Of a stretch of 39,968 bases of DNA, positions 15,604 through 21,701 are shown piece by piece (the first letter of the stretch is position 1; each line of letters starts with the position of its first letter). Under the pieces are notes generated by a model. That model was not told the DNA's origin. It searched no databases and was given only the letters and a program-made list of their open reading frames with translations. The stretch comes from Rikenellaceae bacterium (GTDB lineage Bacteria; Bacteroidota; Bacteroidia; Bacteroidales; Rikenellaceae). The position numbers were made by a program, and so were the translations under genes. The stretch lies in assembly GCA_015060075.1 (NCBI GenBank), contig SUZE01000019.1:1-39968 (forward strand). The letters are read 5' to 3'.

Positions 15604-15905
15604 TGTCTTCTACAATGTTGCAACCATATCACCTCCTATATGGGCATTAGTATATAAACAGAAAGTGTGGAGATGACTTTCGTTTATTTCTAAGAAGGTT
15701 GTGGAATGACCCGAACTAAAATAAACGACACAATGCCCCACACTCGTATAGCATAGAACATTACAGCACGGAATATGCCATATATCTATTACATATACAA
15801 GAAATGAGTGCTGTTCGATTATCCTTTAGCTCTGAAAACTTCCACATTTTCTTAGAAGGATAGCGAAAACACTTTCTATATGTTCACCAAGTTACCTGCT
15901 ACTTG
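15604..15905 (-). promoter_or_regulatory. Long structured leader of the radical SAM operon
   Basis: About 300 nt lie between the promoter and the start. Three foldable parts are seen on the minus strand: TATCCTT/AAGGATA enclosing GAAAA/TTTTC near 15815-15860; a long hairpin with GTGTGGGG 15743-15736 against CTCCACAC 15672-15665 and TCGTTTATTT 15728-15719 against AAATAAACGA 15689-15680; and CCATAT/ATATGG presenting AGGAGGTG in the loop (15642-15623). A 28-codon frame (15847-15761) and a 5-codon frame MVATL (15627-15610) lie inside. Confidence 0.55.
15628..15637 (-). promoter_or_regulatory. Unusually strong Shine-Dalgarno sequence
   Basis: The minus strand reads AGGAGGTGAT, a 10-nt perfect complement of the 16S rRNA 3' end. 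It is spaced for the ATG of a 5-codon frame (MVATL, stop at 15610), with the radical SAM ATG only 6 nt further on. Bacteroidota mRNAs rarely use such sites. Confidence 0.6.
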
Positions 15906-15911
15906 ATAGTA

Positions 15912-15942
15912 CAAAAGTAGAAATAATTTTCAAAACGAACAA
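15912..15942 (-). promoter_or_regulatory. Promoter of the radical SAM operon
   Basis: On the minus strand TTG at 15942-15940 and TACTTTTG at 15919-15912 with a 20-nt spacer fit the phylum consensus. The start site would be near 15905. Confidence 0.65.
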
Positions 15943-16050
15943 CACCCACGGTGAAGCATTGTTCTAAAAAATAAGTTTGTTCTATACTGCATACCGAATT
16001 AGAGTCCTTTTTAAGAAGGTTATAGTATTTATAGTAAAGATAATTAAAGT

Positions 16051-16560
16051 ATGTTTGAACCGAATATTGAGAGTGATATAATATGTCCAAAATGTGGATG
16101 GAAATGGATATTTAATGATATGGCCTATGTGCATCATTCGTCAGAATGGGGAATGCAGATGTCATGCCCTAAATGCAAAAATAAGTTTAGAGTTAGAAAA
16201 GAGGATACTAAATACACTCATAAACCGAGTAATTCAAATATAGTAATCAAAGAGGTAGAAGAAACAAAAAAGAAAATCCTCTCATTGATGGAGAGGATGG
16301 AAGGGAAACAACTATTACAAGAAACAGCATTACTACCAATTTCTCACAATACAGAAATAACGCTTGATAATGGTGTTAACACCACAAGTTTGGTTTGCAT
16401 TAGCGATGGTGTTTCTACATTTCACATAGGCGAGGATGATCATTGTTATAAAATGTATAAAGAAAATAGCGATGGTACATGTAGTGCATATGAGACATCT
16501 TACATATTTCCTGAGATGTTTAATGAATTAAAGAAACTCCCTAATCTTCTACTACATTAG
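16051..16560 (+). CDS. Zinc-ribbon protein of unknown function (transposon passenger)
   Basis: A 169-residue protein. The N-terminus carries a zinc ribbon with two CPKC knuckles (ICPKCGWKW at about residue 12 and SCPKCKNKF at about 45), 30 residues apart. A short basic and helical linker (about 60-100, KEVEETKKKILSLMERMEG) follows, then a beta-rich C-terminal domain (about 105-169) with TSLVCISDGVSTFHIGEDDHCY. I do not recognise the C-terminal domain. The last 20 bases overlap the convergent GIY-YIG-like gene. A nucleic-acid-binding role is suggested only by the ribbon. Confidence 0.7.
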   Translation: MFEPNIESDIICPKCGWKWIFNDMAYVHHSSEWGMQMSCPKCKNKFRVRKEDTKYTHKPSNSNIVIKEVEETKKKILSLMERMEGKQLLQETALLPISHNTEITLDNGVNTTSLVCISDGVSTFHIGEDDHCYKMYKENSDGTCSAYETSYIFPEMFNELKKLPNLLLH

Positions 16561-16996
16561 TTTTTTTATTTTGTTTGGATTCATTTTCTTTCTCATTCTC
16601 CTGAAAGAAATACTTATCTAATAGTAAAGACTCAATTGACTTGATTTCATCTCTTGTTTTTCTATCTAATATACATATCCCAAGATGAGTTGCACCTGCT
16701 TTTTTAATTTCACCTTGCTTGTTATGAAATGGTAGCCTATCTGTAAAATCTTCAGTCATTCCAAGATATATAAGTTTATGAATGGATTGAAAATAATGAG
16801 GGGTAGAAGAACTGACATTAAACACTTCCTCCTTCTTTGTGAAACAATAAAGCCCCTCCGATTTAGGTAAATCTGACTTCTTTATTTTATCAATATTAAT
16901 AATTTTATATAACTCAAACTTATAACCGCAAAGGGAATAAGTCTTGTTTATTTTTTTAATGGATAGGTTTTCGATATAAGACAAAAAATCTTTCAT
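16541..16996 (-). CDS. GIY-YIG-like nuclease-fold protein (transposon passenger)
   Basis: A 151-residue protein. The central part matches the GIY-YIG pattern: EGLYCFTKKE (about residues 48-57) as the first strand, then LIYLGMTEDFTDRLPFH (about 77-93) with the expected Y-[IL]-G and a downstream Arg, and ESLLLDKYF holding a possible catalytic Glu near residue 123. The tail is Lys/Glu/Asn-rich. The first motif is GLY rather than GIY, a common variant. It may be a nuclease or a degenerate member. It overlaps the zinc-ribbon gene tail to tail and lies 53 nt downstream of the transposase on the same strand, so it may be co-transcribed with it. Confidence 0.65.
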   Translation of the reverse strand: MKDFLSYIENLSIKKINKTYSLCGYKFELYKIINIDKIKKSDLPKSEGLYCFTKKEEVFNVSSSTPHYFQSIHKLIYLGMTEDFTDRLPFHNKQGEIKKAGATHLGICILDRKTRDEIKSIESLLLDKYFFQENEKENESKQNKKTNVVED

Positions 16997-17049
16997 GGTT
17001 GTAAATTTAAAGATTAAACATCACTTCAAAATTATAAACAATTTCTAAA

Positions 17050-17976
17050 TTATGCAACCATTAGACTTACTAATCTATTAAATGCTGTATCAACTTCTCT
17101 GTAATTCATTCTGAAACAAAACTCATTCATATATGCTTGCATATGCTTAATTGAGATATGATGATATACCCCATACACACCACGCTTAACAATCGCCCAA
17201 AAACTCTCAATACCATTGGTATGTATTCCATTGCCTAATGAATACATCACATTGTGGTCTACCTTCAATCGAATAAACTGCTTTTCATTCTCCTTATCAA
17301 GGATATTGTAACTTGATAATTGGTCTGTCATAACGGTGGTATTATCCTTACAAACCTTCTTCAAGATGTTAAACAACTGCTTACCACTAATCTGTTTACC
17401 ATCTTCATTTCTATTTGCCACAACAGCGCAAACTCTGCCTGTATTGCGTTCCTTGATACCCACAATAGGGGTTTTAGCAGTGCCACGACCACGCTTGTGA
17501 TGTTTCTCATTAGTCTCTCGTTCATCGTGTTTATTCTCTTTACGAGGTTTGCCACCTACATAAGTTTCATCTATTTCAACCACAGCTTCAAATACCTCAT
17601 TAAACTGCTCTTTGGATATTGCCTCACGGATTTTGTGTAGCATTTTCCATGCAGATACATATGATTTCATACCTAATTCTCTCTGCAACTGACAAGCAGA
17701 GATTCCTTTTCTCGCAACAAGCACAAGATTAATAGCGTATAACCACATACGAAGGTCAAGATGGGTATTTTCAAAGATAGTTCCTGACAATGCCGAGAAA
17801 TGATTATTGCAATTATTGCAATAAAGGTTGCGAGTTCTGATATTGGAACGATATATATTATGGATACAACCGCATTTAGGGCAAACATAGAATCCATCTT
17901 TATATTTGGAAGAAATAATAAAGTCGATAGCATCTTGCTCTGTTGGAAATCGTCTATTAAACTCAAAAAGTGTCAT
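17050..17976 (-). CDS. IS1595-family (ISXO2-like) transposase
   Basis: A 308-residue transposase. The N-terminal zinc ribbon has VCPKCG (C32, C35) and LYCNNC (C53, C56). A helical region with LGMKSYVSAWKMLHKIREA follows. The DDE-type core contains VEIDETYVGGKPR (D136), TDQLSSY (D218) and HTNGIESFWAIVKRGVYGVYH (N254/E257), all typical of the ISXO2-like IS1595 group. Length is normal and no frameshift is seen, so it may be active. It is the only transposase in the 6169-bp unit. It has a TATCTTTG -7 box at 18006-18013. Confidence 0.93.
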   Translation of the reverse strand: MTLFEFNRRFPTEQDAIDFIISSKYKDGFYVCPKCGCIHNIYRSNIRTRNLYCNNCNNHFSALSGTIFENTHLDLRMWLYAINLVLVARKGISACQLQRELGMKSYVSAWKMLHKIREAISKEQFNEVFEAVVEIDETYVGGKPRKENKHDERETNEKHHKRGRGTAKTPIVGIKERNTGRVCAVVANRNEDGKQISGKQLFNILKKVCKDNTTVMTDQLSSYNILDKENEKQFIRLKVDHNVMYSLGNGIHTNGIESFWAIVKRGVYGVYHHISIKHMQAYMNEFCFRMNYREVDTAFNRLVSLMVA

Positions 17977-18005
17977 TATCTTTGTTTGTTTTATTGTTTA
18001 CACTA

Positions 18006-18013
18006 CAAAGATA
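18006..18013 (-). promoter_or_regulatory. -7 box of the transposase gene
   Basis: The minus strand reads TATCTTTG, about 30 nt before the transposase ATG. Confidence 0.5.
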
Positions 18014-18118
18014 GAGCGTGATTTTGACAACTTTTGTCACATAACTATCTAGATACTAGATATTTACTAGTTTTTCAATATTTCTGTAGTGTATTTAAAC
18101 AAACGATACAGAAAATGA

Positions 18119-18259
18119 GATAAAAGTCCAGAATTATTTAGTAATAAAGATAAAAAAGGTGCAAAATTTGTTGTTACTATGCAACAAAATGGTAGTGTTT
18201 TTCGTATTTATAGTAAAAAAGATAATACTACATTTATTACTACATATTTTGTAGATTAA
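18119..18259 (+). pseudogene. C-terminal remnant of an unknown protein
   Basis: An open frame of 46 codons with no start codon and a stop just upstream encodes a protein-like tail: AKFVVTMQQNGSVFRIYSKK, then DNTTFITTYFVD and TAA. Alternating hydrophobic beta-strand patterning suggests a genuine C-terminus left after deletion of the rest. The 5' part is not present between here and the transposase. Confidence 0.45.
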
Positions 18260-18278
18260 AAAATTGTTAATAACTTTG
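18249..18278 (+). promoter_or_regulatory. Promoter of the small protein/GNAT pair
   Basis: TTG at 18249-18251, a 19-nt spacer and TAACTTTG at 18271-18278, about 20 nt before the ATG. This is among the best consensus matches in the window. Confidence 0.7.
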
Positions 18279-18296
18279 TACCAAAATATTGAGATT

Positions 18297-18458
18297 ATGG
18301 CAGTTTATGTTAAACCAATTCCAACATTAGATGGGGATGTTGCAAGTAGATTCATGGCTAATGCTATGAGTAATGAGTCTAAACGTGCTACTATAGATTT
18401 TTCGGAACAAGTTGAGATTGCTCGTTCCATATTAAAAAAATCTCAACTACAATTTTAG
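18297..18458 (+). CDS. Small protein paired with GNAT gene, candidate antitoxin
   Basis: A 53-residue protein starting at the ATG that opens MAVYVKPIPTLDG; the longer frame from 18264 overlaps the promoter. The C-terminal half is helical and charged (SNESKRATIDFSEQVEIARS, then ILKKSQL). It ends 2 nt before the GTG start of a GNAT-like gene, so the two are probably translationally coupled. Size, order and coupling resemble GNAT-type toxin-antitoxin modules, but I see no clear ribbon-helix-helix signature. Confidence 0.6.
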   Translation: MAVYVKPIPTLDGDVASRFMANAMSNESKRATIDFSEQVEIARSILKKSQLQF

Positions 18459-18460
18459 AA

Positions 18461-19123
18461 GTGAGTTTCTTAGAACAACACTGCGTACTTCGTCTTTTAA
18501 CCCAAGACTTAATAGAACAATGCGAAGAATTCGTTTGTGAAAAAGATAAAGAAATAAACAACTTTTTTCACAATGAATATAGTGGTTACGCAGAACAATT
18601 ATTAGGTAAATCATATTGTTTTGTTGATGAACGAGCATCTAATAAGATTGTATGTGCCTTTACAGTTGCAAATGCAGCAATAAATATTAGTAGTATTCCC
18701 AACAGCAAAAGAAACAAACTCAATCGAAAAATTCCACATTCAAAACAACGCTCCCAATATCCTGCAGTATTAATAGGGCAATTAGCAGTATTCAATGGTT
18801 ATAATCATTGTAATATAGGTGATGAATTAATGGATTTTATAAAAGCGTGGTTTATCAGTTCAGAAAATAAAACAGGGTGTAGATATTTAATTGTTGATGC
18901 AACAAATACTCCCAAGGTCATACAATATTACATAGACAATGGTTTTGACCTCATCTTTTCATCAGATGAAGAGGAATTAAAGTATTTGGGTAATAAATTG
19001 CATTGTGATTGTTGGATAAATAAACTAAAATCAAAATTCTGTAGAGTAACATCATCTTCAATAAAAACTCGTTTAATGATTTTTGACTTAATACCTTTAA
19101 GGGCAACAAGAAAATCAGAATAG
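18461..19123 (+). CDS. GNAT-like N-acetyltransferase (transposon passenger)
   Basis: A 220-residue protein with GTG start. The middle part fits a GNAT fold: a strand with IVCAFTVANAA (about 64-74), then YPAVLIGQLAVFNGYNHCNI (about 100-119) corresponding to beta4 and the acetyl-CoA-binding loop (Q/R-x-x-G-x-G/A in classical members; here NGYNHCNIG), then RYLIVDATNTPKVIQYYIDN and GFD as the C-terminal strand and helix. The loop is not canonical, so acetyl-CoA binding is likely but not certain. It could be a toxin (with the upstream 53-residue protein) or an ordinary acetyltransferase. It ends at a strong terminator at the edge of the mobile unit. Confidence 0.65.
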   Translation: MSFLEQHCVLRLLTQDLIEQCEEFVCEKDKEINNFFHNEYSGYAEQLLGKSYCFVDERASNKIVCAFTVANAAINISSIPNSKRNKLNRKIPHSKQRSQYPAVLIGQLAVFNGYNHCNIGDELMDFIKAWFISSENKTGCRYLIVDATNTPKVIQYYIDNGFDLIFSSDEEELKYLGNKLHCDCWINKLKSKFCRVTSSSIKTRLMIFDLIPLRATRKSE

Positions 19124-19166
19124 ATAAAAGCACTTGCATTTTTACATTATGCAAGTGCTTTTATCT
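19122..19166. terminator. Terminator inside the right end of the mobile unit
   Basis: A perfect 18-bp stem AGATAAAAGCACTTGCAT (19122-19139) / ATGCAAGTGCTTTTATCT (19149-19166) with a 9-nt loop begins at the GNAT stop codon. It shields the interrupted host gene from passenger transcription. Confidence 0.8.
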
Positions 19167-19178
19167 TATATTTCTTTA

Positions 19179-19206
19179 TTTTACAACACTAAACTATATA
19201 ATTCCG
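19179..19206 (-). repeat. Right terminal inverted repeat
   Basis: This is the exact reverse complement of 13038-13065 over 28 bp and ends ...AAACTATATAATTCCG. Confidence 0.92.
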
Positions 19207-19214
19207 AAAATTTT
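19207..19214. repeat. 8-bp target-site duplication, right copy
   Basis: AAAATTTT is identical to 13030-13037 and directly abuts the right inverted repeat. Confidence 0.8.
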
Positions 19215-19936
19215 TACTATTTGCACTAACTATTTTTACCTTTTCATCGGTTAAGGCACAAGACCTTGTAGTATTAAAAAATGCAGACGAGATTCAAGTA
19301 AAAGTAATCTCTATTACCCCCAATTCTGTAACCTATAAAAAATGGAGCAATCTCGAAGGTCCGACATACACCATTCCAAAATCAAATGTATTCTACATCA
19401 AATACCAGAATGGAGAAAAAGAGGTCATGCAGAATCTTATGACTAGTTCGAATAGATTATCCGATAACTCTAAAATAAAATTCCAAGGATATGCTACACT
19501 TGGTTGTATATTCAACTCAATAGGTGGCGGTCCTACATTAGATGTTAGCGTAGGCACCAAGATATATGAACACTTTTACATAGGTGCAGAAACAGGATTT
19601 CATTCACTGCTTACACATGTCGATTATGAATACACTCACTCTGATGGCAGTTGGAGACATGTAGAAGGAACATTGTTTGAAGGCTATATTCCTCTTGGCG
19701 TAAACATGAAAGGATATATTACTAAAAACAAGATTATCAACCCTTACATAAACTGCTCATTAGGTGGATTTTTCGGAGTAGGAGATGCAATGAGGGGATT
19801 TAATGGCTTTTACTGCCAAGCAGGAGCAGGATTTGACATCAAACACTTTACATTTGGCATAGGCTATTCTGGACTTGTAAAATATGGCACAGCAAGTTGT
19901 GGATATATTAAATTAGGAGTTCGTTTCGGTAAATAA
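19207..19936 (+). pseudogene. 3' part of a small outer-membrane beta-barrel protein gene, interrupted by the transposon
   Basis: The frame lacks its start codon. Read from 19215 it continues the signal peptide (LLFALTIFTFSSVKAQ) and then a mature protein. An N-terminal segment (DLVVLKNADEIQVKVISITP, and VTYKKWSNLEGPTYTIPKSN) is seen in many Bacteroidota secreted proteins, and a barrel of about 160 residues follows with repeated amphipathic strands (GYATLGCIFNSIGGGPTLDV, KIYEHFYIGAETGFH) and ends GYIKLGVRFGK. The complete gene would be 13025-13037 joined to 19215-19936, 244 residues. An internal ATG at 19427 is open but would lack the signal peptide, so the protein is probably not exported now. 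Confidence 0.82.
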
Positions 19937-19964
19937 TAGTCGCACAACCATTCTATAAACAACT

Positions 19965-19996
19965 ATCGCCAAGCAAATTTCTCTGCTTGGCGATAC
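19965..19996. terminator. Terminator between the barrel gene and rpoN
   Basis: A perfect 12-bp stem TATCGCCAAGCA / TGCTTGGCGATA lies between convergent genes. The T-richness downstream on the + strand is modest. Confidence 0.65.
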
Positions 19997-20016
19997 CTTT
20001 AATTCTCAATTTTCAA

Positions 20017-21435
20017 TTATATTTGTTTTCTCAATCTGGCTACGGGAATATCCAACATCTCGCGATATTTGGCGACCGTTCGGCGGGCGATGCAGTACCC
20101 TTTGTCGTTGAGGATATTCATCAACTGCTCATCGGTCAGAGGTTTGCGCTTGTTCTCCGATGCGATAGCCTCCTGCAAGATGTTTTTCACCTCGTATGAT
20201 GACACCTCCTCGCCACTCTGCGTCTGCATAGCCTCCGAGAAGAGCGATTTTAATAAAATAATGCCGAACTGTGTCTGAACATATTTGCTGTTTACCACTC
20301 GCGAGATGGTCGAGACATCGAGCCCCGTGCGGTCGGCGATATCCTTCAAAATCATAGGGCGCAATTTGCTGCGGTCGCCATCACGGAAGTACTCGCGCTG
20401 ATAGTCAAGAATGGTCTGCATCGTACGCATCAGCGTATCGTGACGCTGCTTTATCGCCGACATAAACCACTTTGCCGAGTCAATTTTACTCTTTATAAAC
20501 TGTATTGCCTCCTTGTCGCTATCGCTCTTTTCGCCCTTCTGTGTCGCCATATCGCGAATCATATCGACATAGTGGCGATTGATACGCAGTTCGGGGATAT
20601 TGTAGGAATTGAGCGATAGGTCGAACTGCCCATCGTGGTAGTCGAGCAGAAAGTCGGGAATAATATATGGCGCAGCCTCCGAGCCACCCTCCGAGAAGAG
20701 ATTTCCGGGCTTTGGCGAGAGGTGCTGAATCTCCTGCACCGCATCACGAAACTCCTCCTCCGTAACCGAGAGGCGTGTCATCAATCGCTCGTAGTGCTTT
20801 TTGACAAACTCCTCGAAGTGGTTTTGCAGGATTTTATGCGCCAACTCACGCTCAGGAGTGTCGAGAGGTTGTGCTTCAATCTGCAACAGCAACGACTCTC
20901 GCAAATCTCGTGCGCCAACGCCCACAGGCTCCAAGCGGTGTATTATCGAGAGTAATCGCTCCAACTGCTCACTTGTCGTTTCGATACCGAGCGAGAAGGC
21001 TATATCGTCAGCGAGCGACTCCAAATCTCGGCGCAGATAGCCATCTTCGTCAATACTTCCGACAAGGAATGTAGCGAGTTGCATCTCGAACTCCGAGAGG
21101 TTTTTGTAGCCCAACTGCTCAATAAGCGACTCCTGCAACGACCGACCGCCCGAGATTTGGATATTTCGGGGTTGGTCATCTTTCGAGTAGTGATTCAAGC
21201 GGCTCTTATAGGCGGGTGTATCGTCCTCGCGCAGATACTCCTCGACCGAGATTTGCTGAGGCTCCTCCTCGCTCTCGGCAGGGTGTTCCTCTTCGAGAAC
21301 GACATTCTCCTCAATCTCCTCCTTTATGCGCTGTTCGAGCATAACGGTAGGCAGCTCCAGAAGTTTAATCATCTGAATCTGCTGTGGCGAGAGTTTCTGC
21401 TGCAACGAGAGCAGCTGTGCATTTGATAATTTCAT
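20017..21435 (-). CDS. rpoN: RNA polymerase sigma-54 factor
   Basis: A 472-residue sigma factor for enhancer-dependent promoters. The N-terminal activator-interaction region is Gln/Leu-rich (LLSLQQKLSPQQIQMIKLLELP), followed by an acidic linker (about 38-75), the core-binding domain (about 80-270), the helix-turn-helix region (DRTGLDVSTISRVVNSKY at about 370), and the RpoN box ARRTVAKYRE near the C-terminus that reads the -24 element. Length is normal. A terminator-like hairpin ends 9 nt upstream of its start (21445-21498). No bacterial enhancer-binding protein gene is seen in this window. Confidence 0.96.
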   Translation of the reverse strand: MKLSNAQLLSLQQKLSPQQIQMIKLLELPTVMLEQRIKEEIEENVVLEEEHPAESEEEPQQISVEEYLREDDTPAYKSRLNHYSKDDQPRNIQISGGRSLQESLIEQLGYKNLSEFEMQLATFLVGSIDEDGYLRRDLESLADDIAFSLGIETTSEQLERLLSIIHRLEPVGVGARDLRESLLLQIEAQPLDTPERELAHKILQNHFEEFVKKHYERLMTRLSVTEEEFRDAVQEIQHLSPKPGNLFSEGGSEAAPYIIPDFLLDYHDGQFDLSLNSYNIPELRINRHYVDMIRDMATQKGEKSDSDKEAIQFIKSKIDSAKWFMSAIKQRHDTLMRTMQTILDYQREYFRDGDRSKLRPMILKDIADRTGLDVSTISRVVNSKYVQTQFGIILLKSLFSEAMQTQSGEEVSSYEVKNILQEAIASENKRKPLTDEQLMNILNDKGYCIARRTVAKYREMLDIPVARLRKQI

Positions 21436-21444
21436 ACTATATAA

Positions 21445-21498
21445 AAACCCCTACTGCAACTTACAAAATAGGTCTGTTCAAGTTTTAAGTAGGGGTTT
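21445..21498 (-). promoter_or_regulatory. Terminator-like hairpin upstream of rpoN
   Basis: On the minus strand AAACCCCTACT (21498-21488) pairs perfectly with AGTAGGGGTTT (21455-21445), 11 bp around a loop of about 32 nt, and is followed by TTATATAG and the rpoN ATG. As RNA this looks like an intrinsic terminator or attenuator that would limit read-through from asnS into rpoN. Confidence 0.55.
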
Positions 21499-21508
21499 GT
21501 TTTGGGGC

Positions 21509-21570
21509 TGTTAGCCATTGGCCATTAGCTTTTTTTTGCGATTCAAAATGCAGAATGCAAAATTTTATAT
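21509..21570. repeat. Short tandem repeats between asnS and rpoN
   Basis: TTAGCCATTGGCCATTAGC is followed by GATTCAAAATGCAGAATGCAAAATTT. These are the same two families, in the same neighbourhood of each other, as before glf. Confidence 0.6.
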
Positions 21571-21577
21571 CCATCAA

Positions 21578-21699
21578 AATCGGAGATGATTAGATTATTT
21601 TTGTGCGAAACAAGGTAGCAAGAGCGGAGCATACTTTGGCGTATGTGAGCATCTTGCTATCCGCAGTTTCGTGCAAAAAGAACTAATCAGAACGATTTT
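21578..21699. repeat. Long palindromic repeat, copy 1 (downstream of asnS)
   Basis: A 122-bp near-complete hairpin: AAAATCG / CGATTTT, TGATTAG / CTAATCA, TTTTTGTGCGAAAC / GTTTCGTGCAAAAA (two wobble pairs), TAGCAAGA / TCTTGCTA and CATAC / GTATG around TTTGGC. It starts 2 nt after the asnS stop, so it may also serve as the asnS 3' end. Copy 2 is 23185-23308. Confidence 0.8.
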
Positions 21700-21701
21700 T
21701 T

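Larger units (their letters stand above)
13038..19206. mobile_element. 6169-bp IS1595-type transposon with passenger genes
   Basis: The unit is bounded by perfect 28-bp inverted repeats (13038-13065, 19179-19206) and flanked by an 8-bp direct repeat. It contains one transposase, of the IS1595/ISXO2-like family, for which 8-bp duplications are usual. Passengers from left to right: an 89-residue protein, a 110-residue protein, a two-Cys peptide plus radical SAM/SPASM operon, a zinc-ribbon protein, a GIY-YIG-like protein, the transposase, a gene remnant, and a small protein/GNAT pair. The interior is visibly more AT-rich than the flanks. Terminators sit just inside both ends (13105-13144, 19122-19166). 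Assigning the ends to this transposase is inference from the duplication length and the absence of another transposase. Confidence 0.85.

Noticed and set aside
16997..18100. A simple IS limited to the transposase and its immediate flanks
   Set aside because: No matching inverted repeats or direct duplications were found close to the transposase; the only convincing ends are the outer 28-bp repeats. TTTACACTACAAAGATA near 18000 only loosely resembles the end sequence.
13038..19206. Invertible phase-variation segment between the 28-bp inverted repeats
   Set aside because: Both halves of the interrupted gene lie outside the repeats, so flipping the interior could not restore it, no recombinase of the tyrosine or serine type is present, and the flanking 8-bp direct repeat fits transposition.
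19427..19936. Independent 169-residue gene starting at 19427
   Set aside because: The frame continues upstream through a coherent secreted-protein sequence to the transposon junction; the internal ATG is simply the first one left after the insertion.
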